Source: Chryseobacterium oranimense
Lineage (GTDB): Bacteria > Bacteroidota > Bacteroidia > Flavobacteriales > Weeksellaceae
Assembly: GCF_900129755.1 (NCBI RefSeq)
Contig: NZ_FQWT01000005.1
Location: forward strand, 1-64,000
Length of the DNA: 64,000 bases
Direction: 5' to 3'
Shown: positions 1 to 7,992 of the stretch, piece by piece
How the letters are laid out: each line of letters begins with the position of its first letter
Position numbering within the stretch: position 1 is the first letter of the stretch
The notes under the pieces: generated by a model
What the model was told of the DNA's origin: nothing
The model's input: only the letters and a program-made list of their open reading frames with translations
Database searches by the model: none
Position numbers and translations under genes: made by a program

Positions 1-109
1 AGAGGTGAGTTTTTGTATTCTTATAAAAACATATTGAAAAACAATGTTTTATGAAGGAATATTACTCATTTGTGTGTTTATCCGTTTGATAGTGAAAAAA
101 AATATAGTT

Positions 110-988
110 TTACCTGTTGATACTTCTTTCTAAAATCACCTCTTTCAGAATATTTGTACCGTTAATTGCTGATGGAAAGCCTGAATATACTGTCATCAAA
201 AGCATTATTTCTTTTATTTCTGTTTCGGTAAGTCCAATATTTAAACCTGCGTTGATGTGGAATTTTAGTTGTGGTTCTGCAGTCCCTAAAGCTGCAAGTG
301 CTGAAATTGTTGCAATTTGGCGATATTTCTCACTTAAATTGTCTCTTGAAAAAATGTCTGCATAACCGTATTCCAATATGAATTTTACTAATTCGGGCGA
401 AAACTCATTGTAAGTATTTTTCAATCTCTCTACTTGTGAACTATCCAATTTTGATAATTCTTTTTCTCCTAATTTTAATCTGTCTGTTTGGTTAGAAATG
501 GTTGCCGATTTTCCGATTTCATCTTTTATTCCTTGCTTTTGTCTTTCTTCCAATACTTCTTTCAAAGCATTCATTCCGTTAATGGCACTCGGAAAGCCAG
601 AATATACTGACATTTGCAAAATGACTTCTTTCAATTCGTTGATGGAACTTCCTGTATTTAAAGCTCCGTTGATGTGGACTTTTAATTGAGGTTTGGCATT
701 TCCCATTGCTATTAATGAAGCCACAACTGCTATTTCTTTGGATTTTAAATCCAATCCTTCTCTGGCATAAATATCTCCGAAAGCGTATTCAATAATATAT
801 ATTCCTAATTCAGGAGAAATATCTTTCAGGCTTTCAATTACTTTTTCACCTGCTTCTCCATCAATTTCCTTGAGTTTTTTCCAACCTCGCTCATATCTGT
901 TTGATTGCATTTTATTTGTTATTTCGGTTTGACAAAATACTTCTATACTAAAGCCTAATAGTAATATGGAGATAAAGATGTGTTTCAT
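110..988 (-). CDS. Secreted protein with two carboxymuconolactone decarboxylase (CMD/AhpD-like) domains
   Basis: The first ~19 residues form a signal peptide ending in FCQ, so the product is probably exported. Two similar CMD-type halves follow, at about residues 35-150 and 175-290. Each carries a motif of the form PQLKxHINxxLNxG followed by a helix ending YSGFPSAING. The two halves are clear internal duplicates. Neither has the CxxC of AhpD peroxidase-type members, so a disulfide redox role is unlikely; a decarboxylase or hydrolase-like role remains possible but unproven. The start ATG overlaps the end of the upstream hydrolase gene by 4 bases, so the two are translationally coupled. It is the last gene of a six-gene minus-strand operon. 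Confidence 0.85.
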   Translation of the reverse strand: MKHIFISILLLGFSIEVFCQTEITNKMQSNRYERGWKKLKEIDGEAGEKVIESLKDISPELGIYIIEYAFGDIYAREGLDLKSKEIAVVASLIAMGNAKPQLKVHINGALNTGSSINELKEVILQMSVYSGFPSAINGMNALKEVLEERQKQGIKDEIGKSATISNQTDRLKLGEKELSKLDSSQVERLKNTYNEFSPELVKFILEYGYADIFSRDNLSEKYRQIATISALAALGTAEPQLKFHINAGLNIGLTETEIKEIMLLMTVYSGFPSAINGTNILKEVILERSINR

Positions 989-1782
989 TTCAAAAAATTA
1001 ATTATTAGACGGTTTAATTCTTTAGGATTTTCTAAAGGGATATGATGTGCAGCATTCGGAATTATAAACATTTCACTATGTTTAATATTTTTCTTGATTT
1101 CTGTAGATACTTCCAGTGGGGTTGCAGTATCATCTTGTCCGCATAAGATGAGTGTAGGGCATAAAATATTAGGAAGCAATGCCGATACATTAGTTCTGTT
1201 TAAAACGGCGGTTTCAGTAGCAAGAGCCATAGCAACGGGATTTTGTCTCTGCATTATTGCTAATTCTTCTGCTTTATCTAAAGGGAAATGTTTGATAAAA
1301 TGATTTGAAACAATATTTTTCTGAATCAATTCCATTCGGTTTTTAAAATCTATTACATTCCCGTTTCTGAATGTAATAACCATATCTTGCCAAAAAGGAA
1401 TTCTATGTGTATATTCTGCTCTGGCACTTGTTCCTATGAGAATTAATTTAGACACTAATTCGGGATATTTAAATGCTAAACGCATAAAAACCATTCCTCC
1501 TTGAGATTGACCAATCAATATCACGCTATGCAGATTCTTTTTAAGTATGAATAATCGAAAATCTTCTACTATATCATCTAATGACCAACCATTTTCATCA
1601 TAAGTTGACTTTCCGTGGGCAGGCATATCAAAGGAATAACAAGTGAATTTTTTATTGAGTTCTTCTATCTGATATTTGAAAATGGTATTATCTACAAAAA
1701 GCCCGTGGGCAAATATCACAGGGTTTCCTTTTCCTGATTGTTGATAGTGATATTCTGTTTTGTTAAGTGTAATATGAGGCAT
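985..1782 (-). CDS. Alpha/beta hydrolase
   Basis: A 265-aa alpha/beta hydrolase fold protein with no signal peptide. The oxyanion HG motif (FAHGLF) is near residue 26, the nucleophile elbow GQSQGG near residue 92, the acid region (CGQDD) near residue 215, and the catalytic His (NAAHHIP) near residue 243. This is the usual layout of small esterases and of 3-oxoadipate enol-lactonase-like enzymes. Pairing with a CMD protein recalls PcaD/PcaC neighbourhoods, but the substrate cannot be read from the sequence. It starts 9 bases after the NTF2-like gene and overlaps the CMD gene. Confidence 0.88.
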   Translation of the reverse strand: MPHITLNKTEYHYQQSGKGNPVIFAHGLFVDNTIFKYQIEELNKKFTCYSFDMPAHGKSTYDENGWSLDDIVEDFRLFILKKNLHSVILIGQSQGGMVFMRLAFKYPELVSKLILIGTSARAEYTHRIPFWQDMVITFRNGNVIDFKNRMELIQKNIVSNHFIKHFPLDKAEELAIMQRQNPVAMALATETAVLNRTNVSALLPNILCPTLILCGQDDTATPLEVSTEIKKNIKHSEMFIIPNAAHHIPLENPKELNRLIINFLK

Positions 1783-1791
1783 ATGATTTGA

Positions 1792-2187
1792 TTATTTGAA
1801 AGCTAAATAAAGTGCATAAGAGTCTTCTAAAATTTTGTAACTACATATTTTACCATCTTCAACAACGAACTCTATCATAAAATCACTGGAAATTTCTCGT
1901 TGTGTCGGAATCACAAAATGGGTAAAGTTTCCTATTGCAAATACTTTGTTTTCTTGCTCAAAATAATAGAGAATATTAAAATCTTTGGGCTGAAAATTTG
2001 CCTGAAAATTTTCAATAAACGAATTAATTTCTTCGATACCTTTTCTTTGACCAACGGTTGGAACGTTATCTGAACCTTTTACAGACCAAACAACTTCATT
2101 GCTCAACATTTCAAATACTTTTTCTTTGTCGCCTTTAAGAAAGTGGTCAAAGTAGGTTTTGATAATTTCAATGTTTGTTTTTTTCAT
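1792..2187 (-). CDS. NTF2-like (SnoaL-type) protein
   Basis: A 131-aa single-domain protein of the nuclear transport factor 2/SnoaL fold. The opening helix (IIKTYFDHFLKGDKEKVFEML) and the block FMIEFVVEDGKICSYKILEDS near the C-terminus are typical. No signal peptide is present. Members are often small-molecule isomerases, hydrolases or binding proteins encoded beside hydrolases and SDR enzymes. Here it lies between the AraC regulator and the alpha/beta hydrolase, in the same operon. A second NTF2-like gene lies at 59463-59819 in the other detoxification island. Confidence 0.8.
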   Translation of the reverse strand: MKKTNIEIIKTYFDHFLKGDKEKVFEMLSNEVVWSVKGSDNVPTVGQRKGIEEINSFIENFQANFQPKDFNILYYFEQENKVFAIGNFTHFVIPTQREISSDFMIEFVVEDGKICSYKILEDSYALYLAFK

Positions 2188-2234
2188 TCCTTTTTAATTT
2201 TTAAGCAAAGGAACAACAACATTGAGGGACAGTG

Positions 2235-3020
2235 TTAGGACTTCTTTTCGTTTTTGTGGTACTTTTCCCGAAACTCGGCAGGAGAAAAATCGGTTTTCTT
2301 TTTGAAAATTCGTGAAAAATAGGAATTATCTTCAAATCCCAATTTAAAAGCAATTTCACTTGAGTTTAAAGAAGAGTATAACAATAATCTTTTTGCTTCG
2401 GTGATTTTTACATCTAATTGAAGTTGCTTTGCAGTAAATCCAGTTTCAGCTTTGCAAGTCTGATTGAAAATTTCAATAGTAACCCCTATTTTTTCGGCAT
2501 ATTGTTCGATTGTGAGGTTTTTATCTAAATTTTCACTGACCAATTTTTTAAATTTTGTAATCGTGTTATTTATTCTTGATGCTCTTGAATTGTTCAAAAG
2601 TGAAAATAAATAAGGAATTGCTGTTAGTTGATTTTTTCCTGACAACATTCGTTTAAAAATTTCTTCAATAAATTGCAAGTCGTCTTTTTGCAAGTCAACG
2701 AACGGAAATGAAAAATCAATATTTAAGTGTTTCGCAAATGGTTCATCAATAAGTAAAGTGTATCCGCAACTATCAGAAGAATAATTCCAATTGTGTACCT
2801 GTTTCGGATTGATTGCGAAAATTCTATTTGGCAAAATTTCGTGCTCGTCAAAATCAATTACGTTTATTCCGCTTCCTTTAGTAAACCAAACCAACGAATA
2901 AAAAGCGTGTCTGTGAGGCCATTCAATTTCAGGGTCAGGTGTGTCTTCAAAAACTCCAACATAATATTGGGTGAATTGTTTTACTTCTGGAATAATGTCT
3001 TTTATGGAATAAACTTTCAT
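2235..3020 (-). CDS. AraC-family transcriptional regulator
   Basis: A 261-aa protein. Residues ~10-110 form a cupin-like sensor domain with WPHRHAFYSLVWF. Residues ~155-255 form the double helix-turn-helix of AraC proteins, with IGVTIEIFNQTCKAETG as the first unit and SSEIAFKLGFEDNSYFSRIFKKKTDFSP as the strongly typical second unit. It lies inside the operon rather than divergently, so it probably controls its own operon. The inducer is unknown. A second AraC regulator lies at 52929-53768. Confidence 0.92.
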   Translation of the reverse strand: MKVYSIKDIIPEVKQFTQYYVGVFEDTPDPEIEWPHRHAFYSLVWFTKGSGINVIDFDEHEILPNRIFAINPKQVHNWNYSSDSCGYTLLIDEPFAKHLNIDFSFPFVDLQKDDLQFIEEIFKRMLSGKNQLTAIPYLFSLLNNSRASRINNTITKFKKLVSENLDKNLTIEQYAEKIGVTIEIFNQTCKAETGFTAKQLQLDVKITEAKRLLLYSSLNSSEIAFKLGFEDNSYFSRIFKKKTDFSPAEFREKYHKNEKKS

Positions 3021-3058
3021 ATTAAAATATAATAAATTACAATGTCATTTTTAAATCT

Positions 3059-3712
3059 TTATTCTCCGACAAACTCTTTCGTTGTCAAATGTTCGCCAAA
3101 ATGATGAATAATCTCACTTAAAAAGTACGATTGTTGCGTTTGATTAAAAGCAGAAGTCGCATCTGAAATTACATACGTATTGTAACTTCTTTCGTGTCCG
3201 TCACGCAACGTACTTTCCACGCAAACGTGTGTAGCGTATCCAACCAAATAAATATTTTCTATTTTGTTGTTTCTCAAATAAGCATCCAAATTTGAGCCTG
3301 TAAAACCACTTGCACCGACACGACCTGTAACCACAAATTCGCCCTCAATTGGTTTCACGGTTTCATAAAATTGCGAACCAAATTCGTTTATCGGAAAAGT
3401 TCCGGCATTCGGAATTGCTTTTCGTAAGCCACTTTTTCCGTTGGCTAACTCGGGATAACCTTTCTCAAAACGCAATCCTACGTGAATGACAGGAATACCG
3501 TTTTTTCGAGCAAACGCAACAGCTTTTTCAATATTAGTAATCGAATTGAGCATTATTTTTTCGTCTTTTACCAATAATTTTCTCAATTTTCCGTCTATGT
3601 GCATCCATTCGTTTTGGGTTTCAATCAGAATAAGTGCCGATTTTTCTTTTGTTTGTGCTTGTAGAATGTTCATACTTAAAAATGTCAGGAAGATTAAAAT
3701 TGATGTTCTCAT
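3059..3712 (-). CDS. Secreted isochorismatase-like cysteine hydrolase with altered triad
   Basis: The N-terminal ~20 residues are a signal peptide ending LQAQ, so the protein is probably periplasmic. The rest is an isochorismatase-like hydrolase domain. The nucleophile Cys164 sits in the usual context (GYATHVCVESTLRDG). The positions that are normally catalytic Asp and Lys appear as Glu31 (LIETQNEW) and Arg131 (VTGRVGAS). Both changes are conservative and may mark a subfamily rather than loss of function. Family members hydrolyse amide or ester bonds in small molecules such as nicotinamide or biuret. The gene starts 12 bases after the upstream secreted NTF2-like gene. Confidence 0.85.
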   Translation of the reverse strand: MRTSILIFLTFLSMNILQAQTKEKSALILIETQNEWMHIDGKLRKLLVKDEKIMLNSITNIEKAVAFARKNGIPVIHVGLRFEKGYPELANGKSGLRKAIPNAGTFPINEFGSQFYETVKPIEGEFVVTGRVGASGFTGSNLDAYLRNNKIENIYLVGYATHVCVESTLRDGHERSYNTYVISDATSAFNQTQQSYFLSEIIHHFGEHLTTKEFVGE

Positions 3713-3724
3713 AATTTTTCGCTT

Positions 3725-4792
3725 TTAAAATTTTAGATTTAATGGATTAGGAATATGTTCGTGCGAGATTTTTCCAACAGCTTTCCAACCATCAGGAAAT
3801 TTGATAAATGAAAGATAATCGGTAATGACAATTTCTTTGTTTCTGAAAAATTCGGTTTTTACAACCGCTGTTTTTCTTGTAATTTCTAAAACTTTTATCG
3901 TGTATTCCAAATTCCGAACACCCGAATTAACTTGTTCTTCCGAATTTTTGTATTGCTCTACAACATTTATCCAATCATTCAGAAACAAACGGTTCAGCTT
4001 ATCGTCTTTCGCTATCAAAATGGCAAAATCAGGATGAAAACCTTGTCGCATTGCTTCTGTATTCAATTCATTCAAAGCACCGTTTACAAAGGTTTTTTTT
4101 ACCATATTTTTTAGAATTTCTTCTTCTGACTGAACCCATATTTTTTGTTCTTTCAGCCAACTATCGTGAAGCCATTTTTCTGTAATTCGTTTCTGTTCGC
4201 TATTATTCCATTTTATTTTGCGTTCAAAAGTCATTACCGAGCCATCAAATCCGACAATTACCCAAGCATAATCTTTTTGGGAAGGACGATAACATTTGTA
4301 TTTCATTCCTGCCAAAACAGTTTTTTGACCATTAACCAAAATTTCTTCGTCGTGTCGTTCTATCCAAAGATTTTTCAAATCATTTGCCAATGATTTATCC
4401 ATTTTTAGAAGAAATTCTTTAGCAATTTTTTCAGTTTCAGCTTTGGAAATCATTTTTGTATCCGAATACTTTTTATTCATATTCGTAAAACCTAAAATTT
4501 GCTTGTCTTCTGAAATTAAAAACGAAAAATATTCCCCACCTAAACCTTTGTTTTCCTGTTTTTCAAAACGGAACAAATAAGCTGAAATATTATCTGCTTT
4601 CACTTTACTAACGGAATGAAAAAGATACTCTTTAGGAACTTCAACGAACTTTTTAAACTCATCTAAATAGACTTGTGTTTCTGTCAATGAAACGATTTTC
4701 AAGTCAGTCTTTTGTGCATTCACTTTTGTTGTCATCATAGAAATTGTTAGTGCGGTTAATACTACCGATAAAATTAAAACTGTCTTTTTCAT
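3725..4792 (-). CDS. Secreted protein with C-terminal NTF2/lumazine-binding-like domain
   Basis: I chose the ATG at 4792, because the encoded MKK start gives a clean signal peptide ending VNAQ; an upstream in-frame ATG at 4816 would overlap a probable operator. After the signal, ~200 residues show alternating strands with no family I recognise, containing W/R-rich repeats such as KNLWIERHDEEI. From about residue 235 to the end there is an NTF2-like domain of the putative lumazine-binding type (VKKTFVNGALNELN near its start, FIKFPDGWKAVGKI near its end). It is the first gene of the six-gene operon and is divergent from the MerR gene. Its function is unknown. Confidence 0.75.
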   Translation of the reverse strand: MKKTVLILSVVLTALTISMMTTKVNAQKTDLKIVSLTETQVYLDEFKKFVEVPKEYLFHSVSKVKADNISAYLFRFEKQENKGLGGEYFSFLISEDKQILGFTNMNKKYSDTKMISKAETEKIAKEFLLKMDKSLANDLKNLWIERHDEEILVNGQKTVLAGMKYKCYRPSQKDYAWVIVGFDGSVMTFERKIKWNNSEQKRITEKWLHDSWLKEQKIWVQSEEEILKNMVKKTFVNGALNELNTEAMRQGFHPDFAILIAKDDKLNRLFLNDWINVVEQYKNSEEQVNSGVRNLEYTIKVLEITRKTAVVKTEFFRNKEIVITDYLSFIKFPDGWKAVGKISHEHIPNPLNLKF

Positions 4793-4819
4793 GCTTTTAT
4801 TGTTTTTAATTACCAATAA

Positions 4820-4893
4820 TTGTAAATAATTTACAATTGCAAAATAAAGACGAATATTTTATATTTGCAACATTAATTGTAAATAATTTACAA
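4820..4893. promoter_or_regulatory. Divergent control region with two identical palindromes and a MerR-gene promoter
   Basis: The 17-base perfect palindrome TTGTAAATAATTTACAA occurs twice, at 4820-4836 and 4877-4893, with centres 57 bases apart. Between them is a plus-strand Bacteroidetes-type promoter for the MerR gene: TTG at 4837-4839 and TATATTTG at 4860-4867, 20 bases apart. The second palindrome ends one base before the MerR start codon, so a bound regulator would block both transcription and ribosome access. The first palindrome sits near the start of the divergent operon. The likely binder is the adjacent MerR protein, by inference. Confidence 0.7.
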
Positions 4894-4894
4894 A

Positions 4895-5212
4895 ATGAGC
4901 AAATCAGAAAATAGTAAAGACTTGTCTTTTGACTTTGATTTTTTAGATAAATTAGTTGTTGGAATTGGGGAAGTTGCCCAAATAACAGGCATTCCGACAA
5001 GGCAAATACGTTATTGGGAAGAGAAAGGAATCATAGAAAGCCTAACCGAAGAAGAAGGTAAAAACAGACGATATAATTACGAGAACATCAAAAAAATGTT
5101 GCTCATAAAAGAACTAATGGAAGAAGGCTATACTTTAGATGCTTCTGCGGAAAAAGTAAAAAAACGTATGGAGATGATTGAAGAAACCTTAAATAAGCTT
5201 AAAAACAAGTAA
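4895..5212 (+). CDS. MerR-family transcriptional regulator
   Basis: A 105-aa protein. Residues ~25-90 form a MerR-type winged helix: VGIGEVAQITGIPTRQIRYWEEKG is the classical helix-turn-helix with the RYWE signature. A C-terminal helix (KKRMEMIEETLNKLK) is likely the dimerisation coil. No separate ligand-binding domain or metal-binding cysteines are present, so it resembles short MerR regulators sensing through a partner, or acting mainly as a repressor. It is divergent from the six-gene operon, and its start codon touches one of two identical palindromes. The start is well fixed, as the promoter lies just upstream. Confidence 0.9.
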   Translation: MSKSENSKDLSFDFDFLDKLVVGIGEVAQITGIPTRQIRYWEEKGIIESLTEEEGKNRRYNYENIKKMLLIKELMEEGYTLDASAEKVKKRMEMIEETLNKLKNK

Positions 5213-5241
5213 TTCACATATAGTTTTTGAAAATAAATATT

Positions 5242-6507
5242 TTACAATCTCCTGCCTTTCTTGGTCTTTTTCTTCATCCGATTGGCAAACTGCTCTTCTT
5301 CGTAGTCCTCGCCTTGTGCATCAGGTAACAGGCTGAATAATCCTAAATCAGAATTAGGTGAATGTTCCTGTGAGATAAATTCAAATAGGTCTTTTGTCGG
5401 CAGGTTATCCATAGGGTTTGTTTTGGAAACAGAGTTATCCTGTATTTTCAATTCGGGTTTATTTCCGTTATTCCACCAATCATTGAATACATTAGCTGAA
5501 AGGTTTCTGTCTAATTGTGAGCCGTTCCAAACGGTTCGACTTTCGTGGTCAATAAAGGTCATACCGTAAATTCGTCCTTCACTATTACGTCTTACAACTG
5601 CATTAATACCCTGCTCGGTCAACTGCTTTTTAAAATCTGTTTCGTTGCTTGTGGTATGTATGGCAAGCTCCACCATATTTTTCAGAACAGACCTTACAGG
5701 CGTGGTTTTCATTTTCTCTTTGGACTGCTTAAAGTGTTTTTGCAGTTGTGCAACGCCTGTATCTTTCCCGAAAAGCGATGCTTTAAACGGATTACTTGCC
5801 TTATTTCCGTTCTCGTCCAATGCCACATACACCAACCCGTTTACAGGTTGTCCGTTCCGCTCGCCCTTGACTTCCTCCGCAGTGATATTGAAAAGTGATA
5901 GTAAAGCATTGTAACTACCCAAAGTTGAAAAAGTATAATACTTTGGTAGATGCCGTATTACCGAAGCAATCTGGCTTTTGATGTCGCCATTTTTATGATT
6001 TACAGGCTTGAAAACTTTATTCGTTTGTTTCTGCTCCTGGTCGGTAGCCTTTTGCAGATTGTGTTTTGTTTCCAAATCCCGACAAATAGTCATTGAGCGT
6101 GAATGGTCGTAATCATCGGAAATTTTCTTGCCGTCAATGCCCACGCAGGTCGAGACGATATGGATATGTGTGCGGTCAATGTCCGTATGCTTGAAAACTA
6201 TGTAAGGTTGATTGCCGTAGCCCATACGCTCCATATACTCCTGAGCCATTTCGGTAAACTGTTCATCGCTGACCTTATCCGAAGGATCTGGGTTCAGTGA
6301 AATATGCCTTACTGTCTTTTCCGTTTTGATATTTGCCGATAAATACGGCTCAAAGCATTTATTAAAATAGGCTACAGAATATTTACCGTCCACCGTATCG
6401 GGTATCTTGTTTAGCAACAGAACCGCTCCATTTTCCTTATCTACTTTTTGTTGATTGTACAAAATCGCTCCGTACATATTGCTTCCCTTTCCGATTTTTG
6501 CAATCAT
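5242..6507 (-). CDS. mobB: Relaxase/mobilization nuclease (MobB type)
   Basis: A 421-aa relaxase of the Bacteroidetes mobilizable-transposon type. The N-terminal third carries the nicking domain: MIAKIGKGSNMYGAILYN at the start, RHISLNPDP near residue 67, and the metal-binding three-histidine motif HTDIDRTHIHI near residue 107. The C-terminal part is charged and ends in a basic tail (KKKTKKGRRL), as is usual for relaxases. It would nick at oriT and carry the strand to the recipient. It lies 4 bases after the accessory gene in the same operon. The length is typical, so the protein looks intact. Confidence 0.92.
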   Translation of the reverse strand: MIAKIGKGSNMYGAILYNQQKVDKENGAVLLLNKIPDTVDGKYSVAYFNKCFEPYLSANIKTEKTVRHISLNPDPSDKVSDEQFTEMAQEYMERMGYGNQPYIVFKHTDIDRTHIHIVSTCVGIDGKKISDDYDHSRSMTICRDLETKHNLQKATDQEQKQTNKVFKPVNHKNGDIKSQIASVIRHLPKYYTFSTLGSYNALLSLFNITAEEVKGERNGQPVNGLVYVALDENGNKASNPFKASLFGKDTGVAQLQKHFKQSKEKMKTTPVRSVLKNMVELAIHTTSNETDFKKQLTEQGINAVVRRNSEGRIYGMTFIDHESRTVWNGSQLDRNLSANVFNDWWNNGNKPELKIQDNSVSKTNPMDNLPTKDLFEFISQEHSPNSDLGLFSLLPDAQGEDYEEEQFANRMKKKTKKGRRL

Positions 6508-6511
6508 AACT

Positions 6512-6946
6512 TTACTCTTTTTTCAAATACTTCTCTTCAAATTCCTGTGTCAAACGGATAACTTCTTTAGTAACTTGTACCAATTCGATGGTTTCTTTTT
6601 CCAATTTAAAAAGGTACATTCCTGCTTTTTTCTCTGAAAAATTGCGGTACAATATCTTCACAATCTGATTATAATTTGTTCCGATTGCTCGGAACTGACT
6701 AAAAAATCGGGTCAGCTTTTCGTGATATTCTATTGCATCCATATCAATTTTAACGATCTTTACTGTCTTCTGAAAGATGCAAGCCGTAATAAAATGAGCA
6801 ATTACTTTCATTTCTGACTGGTCAAAGAGGGCAAGAAATTTCGCATTGTCCTCCGCATTCAGGTTGATGGAATACCGATGAACCGCAGGGTCAATCTTTG
6901 GTTTTCTTCCTGATTTCATAATCTGTTTTCTGTTTTTCTCTTCCAT
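6512..6946 (-). CDS. mobA: Mobilization accessory protein (MobA/MobC-like)
   Basis: A 144-aa protein. Residues ~20-50 look like a ribbon-helix-helix region (VHRYSINLNAEDNAKFLALFDQSEM). The rest is helical, with FRAIGTNYNQIVKILYRNF near residue 95, the signature of MobC/BmgA-type relaxosome proteins. These bind oriT and help the relaxase. The gene precedes the relaxase with a 4-base gap, and the probable oriT lies directly upstream, the classical order in Bacteroidetes mobilizable elements. Confidence 0.88.
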   Translation of the reverse strand: MEEKNRKQIMKSGRKPKIDPAVHRYSINLNAEDNAKFLALFDQSEMKVIAHFITACIFQKTVKIVKIDMDAIEYHEKLTRFFSQFRAIGTNYNQIVKILYRNFSEKKAGMYLFKLEKETIELVQVTKEVIRLTQEFEEKYLKKE

Positions 6947-6959
6947 AATAATCTAATTT

Positions 6960-7130
6960 TAATTTTACATAAACGAGCGACTTCGGAGCCGTTTCCAGCC
7001 CCTGCAAGGGCAAGTGCTCTTGAGATGCTGAAATTTATTTCGAGGACCTCAAGAGATAACTTGCTCTGAACAGGAGTTCAGAAAAATCCGTTTTGCAAAC
7101 GGATTGGAGTTAGCTGAAAAAGCTAATCGC
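6960..7130. other. Probable oriT region with nested inverted repeats
   Basis: This gene-free stretch upstream of the mobilization genes is full of hairpins. An interrupted repeat has arms GCAAGT-CTCTTGAG (7010-7024) and CTCAAGAG-ACTTGC (7048-7064). AATCCGTTT / AAACGGATT lies at 7085-7105 with a 3-base loop. TGAAC / GTTCA lies at 7067-7080, and TAGCT / AGCTA at 7111-7125. Location next to relaxosome genes plus hairpin density suggests the transfer origin. The nick site cannot be assigned from sequence alone. Confidence 0.55.
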
Positions 7131-7491
7131 TTTCGTTACAAAGTTCGATAAGACCATCTGAATAACAACGACTTACAATCACGCCAAACAAAGCCAATAA
7201 ACGCCAAATAGTACCACCTTTATGAGGATTGGAATTGCTTTTATTTCCTTTGTAACTGGTTAGCTGGCTGATTGGTTATGCCCTAATTAAATAACTGAAC
7301 AGCATAAATCCCGACAGCAAATCTGCGTGATTGAATGCAGACGAATTATACACTTTTCAGTTAACGAAACAGCTAATTAAGGGTATGCAGGTGCATAGGT
7401 AGATAGGTTGTTATATAGGTGCAATCGTACATACAACTGACTGCTTAGCTAGCCAAACAGCTAATTGGATATAATATTAAAATTTAGAGAT
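7131..7491. other. Non-coding spacer between probable oriT and DUF3408 gene
   Basis: About 360 bases without a supportable gene. It contains repeated short words, such as CAGCTAATT at 7370-7378 and 7458-7466, and AT-rich runs. It may hold promoter sequences for the DUF3408 gene, but I could not identify a convincing TAnnTTTG with a matching TTG. Confidence 0.4.
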
Positions 7492-7992
7492 ATGATACAC
7501 GAAGAAAACAAAAATCAGCAACCCGAAAAAGAGGATTTTTCTATTGAAAATTTCCTAACTGATGAAAAGAAACAACCTTTGACGGAACAACAAGGAGCAA
7601 CACATCGGGAAGACTTTGCCAAACCCGAAGTAGATGAGGAAGCTATTATGCGTGTAATGGCAGGGGAAGAACCCGAGAAAATAGCAACAGAAATGGAACA
7701 AACTAAACCGTCAGCGAACAGCACGAAAAAAAGTACCTCCAAGCCAAAGAAGCTGACCAAACAGGACTACTGCGGACAGTTCTTTAAAATTCCGAACAGT
7801 ACTGCAAGTAGGGGGAAATCGGTCTATGTACGGCAGGAACACCACGAAACATTTAACAAGCTGACAAGTATTATGGGTATCGACAAGTTGACAATTTATG
7901 CCTATCTGGACAACATTATCGAATACCACTTTCAGGAGTTCGCGGATTTGATTAGCGAAATCTACAACGATAAGCACAAACCGTTGTTTTGA
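7492..7992 (+). CDS. DUF3408-domain mobile-element protein
   Basis: A 166-aa protein (from the ATG at 7492; an in-frame ATG at 7465 would add 9 residues). The N-terminal half is acidic and low in complexity. The C-terminal ~80 residues match DUF3408: KLTKQDYCGQFFKIPN, then SVYVRQEHHETFNKLTSIMG, then YLDNIIEYHFQEF. DUF3408 proteins are found almost only on Bacteroidetes conjugative and mobilizable elements, next to relaxase or tra genes. They are often thought to be DNA-binding, with a ribbon-helix-helix-like C-terminus. The exact role is unknown. Confidence 0.85.
   Translation: MIHEENKNQQPEKEDFSIENFLTDEKKQPLTEQQGATHREDFAKPEVDEEAIMRVMAGEEPEKIATEMEQTKPSANSTKKSTSKPKKLTKQDYCGQFFKIPNSTASRGKSVYVRQEHHETFNKLTSIMGIDKLTIYAYLDNIIEYHFQEFADLISEIYNDKHKPLF

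Noticed and set aside
1..109. Gene fragment at the left edge
   Set aside because: All frames are short and AT-rich with no recognisable protein segment.
4806..5000. Open frame opposite the MerR gene
   Set aside because: It overlaps the palindromes and MerR start on the other strand and has no family features; a shadow frame.
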